A stretch of 36,708 nt of DNA from an uncultured Chitinophagaceae bacterium (lineage in GTDB: Bacteria > Bacteroidota > Bacteroidia > Chitinophagales > Chitinophagaceae): contig CAIVCF010000170.1 in the NCBI GenBank assembly GCA_903904335.1, forward strand, positions 1 to 36,708, written 5' to 3'. Position 1 is the first letter of the stretch, and every line of letters begins with the position of its first letter. The position numbers and the translations under genes were made by a program. Positions 25,126 through 33,780 of this stretch are shown here, in pieces. The notes under the pieces are model-generated. The model was given only the letters and a program-made list of their open reading frames with translations, had not been told where the DNA came from and did no database searches.

Positions 25126-26391
25126 GTGAACTCCACTGCACCTTTAGCCGAAAGAATGCGTCCGATTACATTGGATGAATTGGTTGGACAAGAACATCTT
25201 ACCGGCAAAGGAAGTATTTTGCGCACGGCCATTGAACAGGGCAATATTCCTTCCATGATTTTATGGGGACCACCCGGTGTTGGTAAAACAACCATTGCCA
25301 ATATTATTGCAAACACTTTATCAGTTCCTTATTTTCAGTTGAGTGCCATCAGCAGTGGTGTGAAAGATGTAAGAGAAGTGATTGAAGAAGCAAAACAAAC
25401 ATCCGGATCCATTTTATTTATTGATGAAATACATCGTTTTAATAAAGGCCAGCAGGATGCATTATTGGGTGCTGTTGAAAAAGGTATCATCACTTTAATT
25501 GGTGCAACTACGGAGAATCCATCTTTCGAAGTGAATTCGGCATTGTTAAGCCGTTGTCAGGTCTATGTGTTGAGACCATTGCAGGAAAAGGGTTTGAAAG
25601 AACTGCTTCATCAAGCAATTACAAAAGATGAAATACTCAAACAAAATAAGATCGAATTAAAAGAAACAGAAGCTTTACTCAATATCAGTGGTGGTGATGC
25701 AAGAAAATTGTTGAATTTGTTGGAATTAATTGTAACATCAACCAACAAAAAAGAAATAACAATCACGGATGATTATGTGATGAATGTGGCGCAGAAAAAA
25801 ATTGCTTTGTATGATAAACAGGGCGAACAACATTACGATATCATTTCAGCATTCATTAAAAGTATGCGTGGCAGCGATCCCAACGGCGCAGTGTATTGGC
25901 TGGCCAGAATGATCGAAGGTGGTGAAGATGTAAAATTCATTGCACGCCGCATGTTGATATTTGCCAGTGAAGATGTGGGCAATGCCAATCCAAATGCATT
26001 ATTATTAGCCAATGCAACATTTGATGCAGTGAGTAAAATTGGTTATCCTGAATCAAGAATTATTTTAAGTCAGTGTGCCACTTATTTAGCATCGAGTGTA
26101 AAAAGTAATGCTGCTGTTGTTGCCATTATGGAAGCGCAACAAGCAGTACAACAAAATGGCGATTTGCCGGTGCCTTTGCACATCCGTAACGCACCCACCA
26201 AATTGATGAAAGATCTCGATTACGGAAAAAATTATCAATACTCACATCTCGGTGAAGGCAATTTTATTGAACAGGAATATTTGCCTGAAAAGCTTGCCGG
26301 AACTGCATTCTATAAGCCGGGTAATAATGCCAGAGAAAATGAATTGCGCAAATTTTTAAAAGAAAGATGGAAAGGGAAATATAATTATTGA
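25126..26391 (+). CDS. rarA: replication-associated recombination protein A (AAA+ ATPase)
   Basis: A 421-residue clamp-loader-like AAA+ ATPase that acts at stalled replication forks. The start is GTG at 25126, chosen because the family's [17 protein letters not shown] opening is preserved; an ATG at residue 11 would cut into it. Walker A is GPPGVGKTT (48-56), Walker [10 protein letters not shown] (~98-106), sensor 1 GATTEN, and the SRC box LLSRCQV. The C-terminal MgsA-type domain includes [20 protein letters not shown] and ends with the [14 protein letters not shown] tail. The stop codon TGA lies inside a word (TGATGTTAGAT, 26389-26399) that recurs in reverse in the aspS leader. Confidence 0.94.
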   Translation: MNSTAPLAERMRPITLDELVGQEHLTGKGSILRTAIEQGNIPSMILWGPPGVGKTTIANIIANTLSVPYFQLSAISSGVKDVREVIEEAKQTSGSILFIDEIHRFNKGQQDALLGAVEKGIITLIGATTENPSFEVNSALLSRCQVYVLRPLQEKGLKELLHQAITKDEILKQNKIELKETEALLNISGGDARKLLNLLELIVTSTNKKEITITDDYVMNVAQKKIALYDKQGEQHYDIISAFIKSMRGSDPNGAVYWLARMIEGGEDVKFIARRMLIFASEDVGNANPNALLLANATFDAVSKIGYPESRIILSQCATYLASSVKSNAAVVAIMEAQQAVQQNGDLPVPLHIRNAPTKLMKDLDYGKNYQYSHLGEGNFIEQEYLPEKLAGTAFYKPGNNARENELRKFLKERWKGKYNY

Positions 26392-26427
26392 TGTTAGATG
26401 TTGGAATATAAATGCTGCCAATAGAAT

Positions 26428-26441
26428 CACTTGCACAAGTG
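26428..26441. repeat. small dyad CACTTG-CA-CAAGTG
   Basis: Perfect 6-bp arms with a 2-nt spacer in the rarA-M28 peptidase gap. It has no T-run, so it is not a terminator; it may belong to a dispersed repeat or a regulator site. Confidence 0.35.
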
Positions 26442-26527
26442 TGCGACGCAACAACAGCTGCCATTTGTACTAAAGCTTGTCCAATAAATAGTCTTCTTCC
26501 TTATCTTTAAACCTTAACTCCCGAATT

Positions 26528-27877
26528 ATGAGAAAAATATTTTTTTTACTTGCGTTATCATGTATCGTTTCATTTTCTTTTTCACAAAGCATTATAAACC
26601 GCGATGCAGAAATTGCATCGATGGTAAAAGAAGTATCGGCAGATTCTTTGCAATCATACATTAAATCAATGGTGGCTTACGGCACAAGACATACATTGAG
26701 TACACAAACAGATGCAAATAAAGGAATTGGAGCTGCGCGTAATTGGGTGTTGAGCAAATTCAATGAATTTGCAAAAAGATCGAACGGCAGATTGACCGCA
26801 TTCATTGATACCATCACGTATAAAGTGGATGGCAAGAGAGTGGATAAAGACATTATTCTGGGCAATGTGGTTGCTACTTTAAAAGGAACTGACGTAAATG
26901 ATAAACGGATCTTTTTAATCAGCGGCCATTTAGATTCTCGTCGCAGTAATGAGATGGACAGAGATAAAGATTCTCCAGGTGCCAATGATGATGGAAGCGG
27001 CTCTGCAGCTGTAATTGAATGTGCCAGAGTGATGAGCCAACATGGTTTTCCTGCTACGGTAATTTTTGTTACAGTAAGCGGAGAAGAACAAGGTTTATTA
27101 GGTGCACAATTTTTAGCGAATAAAGCAAAAAAAGAAAACTGGAGTATTGAAGCTGTGTTGAATAATGATATCATGGGCAGTAATAACAGCAGTGAAACAA
27201 ATATTATTGACAATACACACATTCGCGTTTTTAGTGAAGGATTGTCTGTATTGGATACCGGAAGAGTGGCTACCAACATCAGAAACCTTGGATTGGAAAA
27301 TGATGGCAGGGCAAGACAATTGGCGCGTTATGTAAAAGAGATCGGTGAACGGTATGTAGAGAATATTGAAGTGGTGATGGTGTATCGCAATGATCGTTTT
27401 TTACGTGGTGGTGATCATTCCCCGTTTGTACAGAATGGTTTTGCTGCAGTGAGAATTACGGAGATGAATGAAAATTATTATCATCAGCATCAGGATGTGC
27501 GAAAAGAAAATAATATTCAGTATGGTGATCTGACTGAGTTCATGGACTTCGAATATCTGAGAAAAAATACAGCCGTTAATTTAGCCAATCTTGCCAATTT
27601 GGCTAAAGCGCCATCTGTACCTGATGAAGTAAAAGTGCAAACAAGAAAATTAGAAAATTTTACTTCATTGAATTGGAAAGCTCCCAAGAACGGCAAAACA
27701 AAAGGTTATTATATTTTGATGAGAGAGACCACCAGTGCTGTTTGGCAAAAGAAATTTTATACTACTGAAACAGAATATAAATTGCCATACAGTAAAGACA
27801 ATTATTTTTTCGCAGTGCAAAGTGTAAGCGAAACAGGTAATGAAAGTTTGCCGGTGATACCAAGTGTGGCGAGATAA
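26528..27877 (+). CDS. secreted M28 family zinc peptidase with C-terminal fibronectin-like domain
   Basis: A 449-residue exported aminopeptidase-type enzyme. The signal peptide is RKIFFLLALSCIVSFSFSQ. The two-zinc M28 core shows ISGHLDSR (~130-137, His ligand), GANDDGSGSAA (~152-162, bridging Asp), SGEEQGLLGA (~183-192, catalytic Glu pair), LNNDIMG (Asp ligand) and GGDHSPF (~295-301, final His). The last ~85 residues (FTSLNWKAPKNG ... NYFFAVQSVSETGN) look like a fibronectin type III domain. No T9SS tail is visible, so it is probably periplasmic. A promoter-like TATCTTTA lies at 26502. It shares a terminator with the next, convergent gene. Confidence 0.9.
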   Translation: MRKIFFLLALSCIVSFSFSQSIINRDAEIASMVKEVSADSLQSYIKSMVAYGTRHTLSTQTDANKGIGAARNWVLSKFNEFAKRSNGRLTAFIDTITYKVDGKRVDKDIILGNVVATLKGTDVNDKRIFLISGHLDSRRSNEMDRDKDSPGANDDGSGSAAVIECARVMSQHGFPATVIFVTVSGEEQGLLGAQFLANKAKKENWSIEAVLNNDIMGSNNSSETNIIDNTHIRVFSEGLSVLDTGRVATNIRNLGLENDGRARQLARYVKEIGERYVENIEVVMVYRNDRFLRGGDHSPFVQNGFAAVRITEMNENYYHQHQDVRKENNIQYGDLTEFMDFEYLRKNTAVNLANLANLAKAPSVPDEVKVQTRKLENFTSLNWKAPKNGKTKGYYILMRETTSAVWQKKFYTTETEYKLPYSKDNYFFAVQSVSETGNESLPVIPSVAR

Positions 27878-27895
27878 AATAAAAATAATATCAAT

Positions 27896-27928
27896 AAAAA
27901 AAGCCATCATAGTCTGATGGCTTTTTTT
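27896..27928. terminator. bidirectional terminator between M28 peptidase and FAD protein
   Basis: Perfect 14-nt arms (27896-27909, 27915-27928), 5-nt loop, A-run and T-run. It lies between stops at 27877 (plus) and 27942 (minus). Confidence 0.87.
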
Positions 27929-27930
27929 TA

Positions 27931-27954
27931 ATTACTAATTATTAATTCTTAATT
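27931..27954. repeat. AT-rich word copy, overlapping the 3' end of the FAD gene
   Basis: 21 of 24 positions match 22570-22593. The last codons and stop of the minus-strand gene (ending at 27942) lie within the word. Confidence 0.45.
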
Positions 27955-29423
27955 GAAACAGGCACTAATCTCTCGGCAACTTTCTCTGTTTCTTCTGCGC
28001 CACGCATTCCACCTTCATGATATTCCGCATCTTCATTCACATTCCAGAGATCGTATAATTCATTACCTGGAATAATATTTTTAGCAGCAAGCATCGCTGT
28101 CATCATGCTGTGATCCTGATTATTGTATTTATGCATGCCGTTTCTTCCTACCAGATACAGTCCGGGATAGCCTTTCAGTGCTTCTCTTACAGCCTCGACA
28201 TTTGCTTTATACGAATGATCATACACAGGATAAGCTTTCGGCTGACGAACAACATAACCATCCACCACAGCCGATTGTTTAGTCAATCCAATCTCTTCAA
28301 TTTCTTTTTTTGCCAATGCAATTAATGTTTCATTGCTGCTCGTCCACATACCATCTCCTTCAAAACAAAAATATTCCAAGCCGTAACATGCCATGCTTTG
28401 ATCAGGCACCATATAAGGGCTCCAACTTTTGAAGTTTTGTATCCTTCCCACTTTCACGTTCGGATCATGAATGTATATCCAGTTATCTGTAAATGCATCT
28501 TCATCTTTACAAATTAAAACCACCGTAATAAAATCACGATACTTTAAATCTTGTGATGCTTTAAATGCTTTCTCCGGAAATTTAGGATAAGTTGATGCAA
28601 CTAATTCTCTCATCGGTGCAGATGACAGCACATAATCAAATCCTCCCAAAGTATCGCCATTGCTGGTTTTCACACTCCACTTACCATCAGCCAAATGAAT
28701 TTCTTTAATGCCCGTATTCATTTCAATCTTCACTCCTAATGCTTCACTTTTTTCTACGCAACGTTCCCACATCATTCCCGGACCTTTCTTCGGATAACGG
28801 AATGAGTCGATCAATGTTTTAATGATCTTATCCTTATCACTGTCTTTTGCGGAAGGTTTGAACAAAGCATTCCATATCGCACTGCTTAATGATAAACCTT
28901 TGATTCTTTGTGCAGCCCAATCAGCAGAAATTTCATTGCAGGGAATGCCCCAAACTTTTTCTGTGTAGGTTTTAAAAAATATGTTGAATAATCTTCTCCC
29001 GAATTGATTCACTACCCAATCTTCAAAATTGGTTGGATCCTTTACCGGAAAAATTTTTGCTTTCAAATAACTTAACACACATAATGCACTTTGAATAATT
29101 CCTAATTTTCGCAATGCTTCAAATGCTGCCAATGGATATGCAAAAAATTTATGGTTATAATAAATACGAGAACTGCGAGGACGTTCGAGCATTTCATCAC
29201 TTAAAATCTCTGTCCAAAAATCTTCCACTTCTTTGCTCTTTGAAAAAAAACGGTGACCGCCAATATCAAAACTATAACCCTTGTATGTTTCAGTTCTTGA
29301 AATACCACCCACATAATGCGGATCTTTTTCAAACACCACCACATCCTGTTTGGCTTTACCTAATAAATAAGCAGCGGTCAATCCCGCAGGTCCTGCACCA
29401 ATGATGGCAATTTTTTTTGTCAT
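27942..29423 (-). CDS. NAD(P)/FAD-dependent oxidoreductase, UDP-galactopyranose-mutase-like
   Basis: A 493-residue flavoprotein. The start at 29423 gives [21 protein letters not shown], the complete FAD-binding fold. The frame stays open to 29528, but that part is encoded by a palindromic element and gives a basic non-conserved stretch, so I exclude it. Visible are [16 protein letters not shown] (FAD ribose), [19 protein letters not shown] (family signature of the UDP-galactopyranose mutase/amine-oxidase-like branch) and the final [21 protein letters not shown] (FAD site). Reaction unconfirmed; envelope sugar metabolism is possible. It is an isolated minus-strand gene. Confidence 0.85.
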   Translation of the reverse strand: MTKKIAIIGAGPAGLTAAYLLGKAKQDVVVFEKDPHYVGGISRTETYKGYSFDIGGHRFFSKSKEVEDFWTEILSDEMLERPRSSRIYYNHKFFAYPLAAFEALRKLGIIQSALCVLSYLKAKIFPVKDPTNFEDWVVNQFGRRLFNIFFKTYTEKVWGIPCNEISADWAAQRIKGLSLSSAIWNALFKPSAKDSDKDKIIKTLIDSFRYPKKGPGMMWERCVEKSEALGVKIEMNTGIKEIHLADGKWSVKTSNGDTLGGFDYVLSSAPMRELVASTYPKFPEKAFKASQDLKYRDFITVVLICKDEDAFTDNWIYIHDPNVKVGRIQNFKSWSPYMVPDQSMACYGLEYFCFEGDGMWTSSNETLIALAKKEIEEIGLTKQSAVVDGYVVRQPKAYPVYDHSYKANVEAVREALKGYPGLYLVGRNGMHKYNNQDHSMMTAMLAAKNIIPGNELYDLWNVNEDAEYHEGGMRGAEETEKVAERLVPVSIKN

Positions 29424-29470
29424 GATAAAAATTTTATTCAACCGGCTCAATCTCTTCGGTCGGCTTCGTT

Positions 29471-29502
29471 GTGTCACTCTCCAAAGGAGTCCTCTTGGAC
29501 AC
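29471..29502. repeat. compact palindromic element upstream of the FAD gene
   Basis: Outer arms GTGTC (29471-29475) and GACAC (29498-29502) enclose an inner hairpin CTCC-AAA-GGAG (29479-29489). It resembles in design the CCCC-TAAA-GGGG element at the aspS end. Confidence 0.4.
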
Positions 29503-29605
29503 TTGTACAGCATATCACTATTCAACAAATAAACTAATAAACTGATTCAGTCGGCAAAATTGCAAAATAAAACCCGTTCTGCCATGCTTTTTACAAGCTT
29601 CACAA

Positions 29606-29613
29606 TAGATTTG
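29606..29613 (+). promoter_or_regulatory. TAnnTTTG -7 box of the GNAT gene
   Basis: TAGATTTG is an exact match to the consensus, 21 nt before the ATG at 29634. No clear -33 box. Confidence 0.4.
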
Positions 29614-29633
29614 CATTTTATCAAAAAACAAAT

Positions 29634-30092
29634 ATGCATCATTTAAAATACAAATGGGTCATTAAACCTTTCGAAAGCCTCATTCCTGTTGAATTGTATG
29701 AGATCTTACGTTTAAGAAGCGAAGTCTTTGTTGTAGAACAGAACTGTGTTTTTTTAGATATGGACAATAAAGACCCATTCGCGCTGCATTTGATGGGTTT
29801 TGATGGAGAAAATTTAGTGGCTTCTGCAAGATTGTTCGCTCCGGGGAAAGTGTATAAAGAAATGAGCATTGGCAGAGTCGTGTCCTCTCCTGCTTACAGA
29901 AAAAAAGGTGCAGGCAGAGAATTGATGCAGGTTGCCATCAAAGAGTCTTATCAATTATTCGGGGAATCACCTATCAAGATCGGTGCGCAATTATATCTTA
30001 AAAAATTTTATGAGTCCTTGGGATTTATACAAAGCGGCGATGTATATGATGAAGACGGGATCGATCATATTGAAATGATAAAACCCGTTTAA
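29634..30092 (+). CDS. ElaA-type GNAT N-acetyltransferase
   Basis: A 152-residue acyl-CoA-dependent acyltransferase. Its opening matches the ElaA subfamily, with KPFESLIPVELYEILRLRSE and VFVVEQNC...DMDNKDPFALHL. The GNAT acetyl-CoA loop is seen at IGRVVSSPAYRKKGAGRELM (~83-102). The acceptor is unknown. Its stop codon (30090-30092) overlaps the stop of the convergent T9SS gene: the four bases TTAA hold both stops. Confidence 0.88.
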   Translation: MHHLKYKWVIKPFESLIPVELYEILRLRSEVFVVEQNCVFLDMDNKDPFALHLMGFDGENLVASARLFAPGKVYKEMSIGRVVSSPAYRKKGAGRELMQVAIKESYQLFGESPIKIGAQLYLKKFYESLGFIQSGDVYDEDGIDHIEMIKPV

Positions 30093-32596
30093 TGTTTATC
30101 AACAAGAATTTTTTTCACTTGATATTGTATACTATCCCCTTGAATTGTCAACACATACATGTGTGAACCTTTCTGTGTTATGGTAAGAGGGATATTGTTG
30201 ATGCCTTTTATTGCATTCACTGTTGCAGCGGATATGATCTGACCTGTTGCAGGATCAATGATACGCAGTGTTAATATCGCATCAGTATCCGATTTTATGC
30301 TCGCTGTAAATTGCCCTGCTGTAGGGTTGGGAAATGTTTGCACTTCTCCTGCATCTGCCCTGTTATAATAATCGAACAGCTGTTTACTGAATAAAACATT
30401 GGCAATGGCTCCATTGAGATTTATGGTTGCACCGCCGGTTACTTCAAAAGCAAAAACAATCTGTACAATATCTTTCAGATCAATATTATTTTTATTTACT
30501 GCAGATATAAAATCATTAATGGAAATTGTATAATCTTTCGCATCAGCACTTAAGGGAATAAGATAATAATATTGATCAGAAAAATTTGTGATGCTGTTTT
30601 TTATTAAATAAACGCGCAGGTTAGTTTTTGCTCCGGATGCCGTAAAGCGAAGTGTTTTAAATCCTGTGAGGTCTTGCGGAACACCTCCACCCTTTAATAA
30701 TTTATATACCGAAATAAAATCTGCAGTAACTGCGCTGATCTGCACATTCCGCAATAAATGCAATTCAAATTCACTGTTATTTCTTGTGATCGTATCATTG
30801 GTAACAGTAAATTTTTGCATGGTTGCATTGGCGCTATTGAAGTCAGAACCCCAAACACCATCAGACATGAATACCACATCTTCCAATTGATTATTGATGT
30901 ACAATGAAAGTGTTGATTCCAAAGCATCATTTACAGGAACAGTAATTGCTGATATTGCATTGGCAGCGATCGTAAATGGAACAGTACGTTTGCTTGTTGT
31001 TGTACAGCTTTCATTGTTTCTGTCTTCTATTAAAAAATAACCATTGTTATTGTTAGTATTATTTTTTATTGAAAAATTCAAACTCATTCCATCCCGGTTA
31101 CCTGAAACAATATACGTAGAAGGCAATGCAGCAGAGGTTTTCAGCTGTTGTATAGGCATGATGGCATTGAACTTTGCCAATATTTCCAAAGCCATATCAA
31201 TACAATAATAAGGTGCTGCCCCCCAAACCTGGTAATTATATAAAGTGTCTTCTGCTGTGTAATCAGCATTCAGCCAGTTTGACTGGAAAGAAAAATTATT
31301 TCTTCCTGCTTTTTTCCCGATAGAGAAACTCATGCTGTATTCAATATTACCATCGGCTTGCAATAATGTATAGCGAACAAAATTAAAATTGCTTAATGTA
31401 AAATTACTCATACTTAATAACTGAGCGCCTTTTAATCTGTCGCAGATCGGTTTGGTGTGATCATACATCACACCCAATGTTTGTGTTGCAAAAGCGGCAG
31501 CACGACATTGTTGTTTGAAAGTAAAATCGATTGAACTTACATCCACCGCATTGGTAATGGAAGTAATATCCGTTGGTGTAGTGATATAACCTACAACACC
31601 TGAATCAGGAATAGAAGTAGGCATCATGTCGCTTAATTTTAAAGCACCGGTACCTGCACCAAAAGTTCTTGGCCTTGCTGCAGTATTTATCTGTTGAAAA
31701 TGATCATAATTGATTTCACCCAATTGATTGTTGAGTGCCTTATGATAAACTCTGTTTGTTAATGCATCTCCCAGGCTTTTACTTTCCAATCCGCCGCTGT
31801 TGCCTGAATAAGAAATATGCCCATCTGAAGTTAGATCAGGAATGCTGTCTAATTTATCAATACATGGAACAGGCAATAAAGTTGTAAAAAACAATACATC
31901 ATTAAAATCCTGATCGCTGCCATAACCATCTCTTCGCATATCTTCAAAACCAATCACGATCCTTCCTGATGCCGTATCATGCAGCATCACGGTATGTTTC
32001 TTTAAGGTTGAATCTGCTTCGGGATTAAATCTTGAATCAGAATACAGAATCCAATTACCGGAATTAACAGTTTGAGTAACATAATCCCAACCATTTGCCA
32101 ATAACACAAATCCAATGGAAGTATTAGGTCGAAAATTTCCGAGATAAACTTTATCACCCGGATTTAATCCACCACCAAAACCGCTTTTGGATGCATTCGG
32201 AAAAATAATATTGATCTTATTTGCAGGAGGTGGTGCAACCAATGGTGTATCCGTTGGAAAAGTATAATAGCCTAATACATTTTGATACGCTGCCCCTTCA
32301 TCTACAAATGTTACCCAAATATCAGACGGGCATTTTACACCAATTGTTTCCGTTCTTCCATCAGCAATCAATTGTGGATTGTAAACAGGTACTGATCTAT
32401 ATTCGGGCAATGTTGCTGAAATATTTGCTCTGAAAGTTACACCTACTGTATCACCCGGAATTACCAGATATTTTGGCGTACCATCATTGTAATAAGCTCC
32501 CATGTAATGATACTGTGCGTTGGCAATAAAATTTAGTATCAATAAAATTGACAGGTTGATGATTCGTAAAAGGGTTTTTGTATACTTCCTTTTCAT
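30089..32596 (-). CDS. large secreted DUF4114 protein with T9SS C-terminal sorting domain
   Basis: An 835-residue surface or secreted protein. The frame opens at 32650, but the ATG at 32596 (MKRKYTKTLLRIINLSILL) begins the signal peptide. Around residues ~210-240 is the DUF4114 core, with FEDMRRDGYGSDQDFNDVLF, an acidic calcium-type motif. The middle ~400 residues are not recognised. The last ~80 residues (FPNPTAGQFTASIK ... YQVKKILVDKH) are a type A T9SS sorting domain, so export through the outer membrane is expected. Function unknown; a beta-rich surface or adhesive protein is likely. Convergent with the GNAT gene. Confidence 0.85.
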   Translation of the reverse strand: MKRKYTKTLLRIINLSILLILNFIANAQYHYMGAYYNDGTPKYLVIPGDTVGVTFRANISATLPEYRSVPVYNPQLIADGRTETIGVKCPSDIWVTFVDEGAAYQNVLGYYTFPTDTPLVAPPPANKINIIFPNASKSGFGGGLNPGDKVYLGNFRPNTSIGFVLLANGWDYVTQTVNSGNWILYSDSRFNPEADSTLKKHTVMLHDTASGRIVIGFEDMRRDGYGSDQDFNDVLFFTTLLPVPCIDKLDSIPDLTSDGHISYSGNSGGLESKSLGDALTNRVYHKALNNQLGEINYDHFQQINTAARPRTFGAGTGALKLSDMMPTSIPDSGVVGYITTPTDITSITNAVDVSSIDFTFKQQCRAAAFATQTLGVMYDHTKPICDRLKGAQLLSMSNFTLSNFNFVRYTLLQADGNIEYSMSFSIGKKAGRNNFSFQSNWLNADYTAEDTLYNYQVWGAAPYYCIDMALEILAKFNAIMPIQQLKTSAALPSTYIVSGNRDGMSLNFSIKNNTNNNNGYFLIEDRNNESCTTTSKRTVPFTIAANAISAITVPVNDALESTLSLYINNQLEDVVFMSDGVWGSDFNSANATMQKFTVTNDTITRNNSEFELHLLRNVQISAVTADFISVYKLLKGGGVPQDLTGFKTLRFTASGAKTNLRVYLIKNSITNFSDQYYYLIPLSADAKDYTISINDFISAVNKNNIDLKDIVQIVFAFEVTGGATINLNGAIANVLFSKQLFDYYNRADAGEVQTFPNPTAGQFTASIKSDTDAILTLRIIDPATGQIISAATVNAIKGINNIPLTITQKGSHMYVLTIQGDSIQYQVKKILVDKH

Positions 32597-32898
32597 TAAA
32601 AATACTTTGTCATTTATAACCACTACAAAGTGAAAGAGAAAACTAAACACTATACATAGTTTTTATTGTTTTAATCTTGTAGTATTTTGTGCAAATTCGT
32701 GTAGTTTGTTTTATCATACCAGTTAAAATTCAGGTATTGGTTGAATTGTAAGAAGGAAGCCTCCTTTTGCAATTAAATTGGATTTGGTGATTGATTCTAA
32801 AACTGAACGACACGTATTACTAACCTGAAACTTATCCTTGTTCATAGGGGCAACCGTTACAACATAAAACACATATACATTTTGGGCCTACCCGTTAA
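32597..32898. other. intergenic region, nothing firm seen
   Basis: This ~300-bp region separates the minus-strand T9SS protein from the plus-strand small gene and must contain promoters for one or both. I see only AT-rich sequence and a short AAGGA...TCCTT dyad near 32752-32766. There is no exact TAnnTTTG box, RNA gene or open frame. Confidence 0.4.
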
Positions 32899-33537
32899 AT
32901 GCTGTTGCAACATTTATTCTCTGAATTTTTATTTGCAGCATATAATTTATATCTTCCTGAATATTTTACAAGTACAATGATCATTCGTTCAAAAAGCATT
33001 TCTTATCTGAAAGCAGGTTATCTGTTACACCTGATGACCTTATTGGAAATAACATTGTATGTTTTTGCATTTCAATATTTAAAAATCGGAGAATGGCTGA
33101 ATGCAGGAAATCTTTTTTGGAAGATCCTCTTGTTGCTTCCTTTTATGGTGGCGCCTTTCTTTCCTCAACTCGATGCTTATTCACGTTTTCAGAATTATAA
33201 ACAAATAAAAGACCATTTGTATTTACGTGGTTTTAAAATCAGGATATTAAAACCGTTCATACAATCCCGTTGTCAACGCGATGCAGCAATGCTTGCCGCA
33301 GAAGAATTAGGAATGAAAGCTGAATGCAAACAACATTTTTATGAACAGGGTTACAGATGGTATCATTTGCTGCCTGATTTTTTATTTACACATCCGCAAA
33401 CACTCTTCTGTAAGGCATTTTGGCTGAATACATTCTTTGCAAAAAAGTATTCTGCAAAGTATGATTATAAAAATATAAATAAAACAACTGCACAAAAAGA
33501 AACAAATGAAATTTCATTTTCTGAATTCGCAGCGTAA
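32899..33537 (+). CDS. hypothetical membrane-associated protein
   Basis: A 212-residue protein of unknown family. The start may be ATG 32899 or ATG 32977 (residue 27, MIIRSKSISYLKAGY). Two hydrophobic segments stand out: LMTLLEITLYVFAFQYL and WKILLLLPFMVAPFFPQL. The rest is a basic, aromatic-rich cytoplasmic part with three Cys (SRCQRDAAML, KAECKQHFY, TLFCKAF). The C-terminus overlaps the next small gene by 32 bp. Real coding status is likely from length and codon use, but I have no homolog in mind. Confidence 0.6.
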   Translation: MLLQHLFSEFLFAAYNLYLPEYFTSTMIIRSKSISYLKAGYLLHLMTLLEITLYVFAFQYLKIGEWLNAGNLFWKILLLLPFMVAPFFPQLDAYSRFQNYKQIKDHLYLRGFKIRILKPFIQSRCQRDAAMLAAEELGMKAECKQHFYEQGYRWYHLLPDFLFTHPQTLFCKAFWLNTFFAKKYSAKYDYKNINKTTAQKETNEISFSEFAA

Positions 33538-33733
33538 TAAAATTAAGGCAGTGAAAAATAAACAAAACAAAATATTGCTTGCAACTTCACTTATAATTAT
33601 TGGTTATTTATTAAATGCATTTGCTTGGATAACAAAAGAGGGACGTCCAATAAGTACAATCTGTCATTTATTTGGGATTGGATTAATTATTTGTGGATCA
33701 GCAGTCTTAACTTTTGCATTATTAAAAAAATGA
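33506..33733 (+). CDS. small two-helix membrane protein
   Basis: A 75-residue protein with two membrane helices (ILLATSLIIIGYLLNAFAWI and FGIGLIICGSAVLTFALL). The ATG at 33506 overlaps the preceding gene. An alternative GTG at 33551 starts just after that gene's stop and gives 60 residues. Basic N-terminus and short length are as in many unnamed inner-membrane proteins. Function unknown. Confidence 0.5.
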   Translation: MKFHFLNSQRNKIKAVKNKQNKILLATSLIIIGYLLNAFAWITKEGRPISTICHLFGIGLIICGSAVLTFALLKK

Positions 33734-33780
33734 TACTAAGAGAAATTATTTCAAAAATTTTTATCTTGTCGAACAAATTT

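Noticed and set aside
26400-26527. Short dispersed element around the CACTTG dyad
   Set aside because: Only one copy is visible in the window, so a repeat family cannot be claimed.
26677-27279. 200-codon open frame on the minus strand
   Set aside because: It lies wholly inside the M28 peptidase gene, whose zinc motifs are clear; the frame is a shadow with no recognisable content.
29424-29528. N-terminal extension of the FAD protein
   Set aside because: The extension is encoded by a palindromic element and precedes the FAD-binding motif that normally starts the protein.
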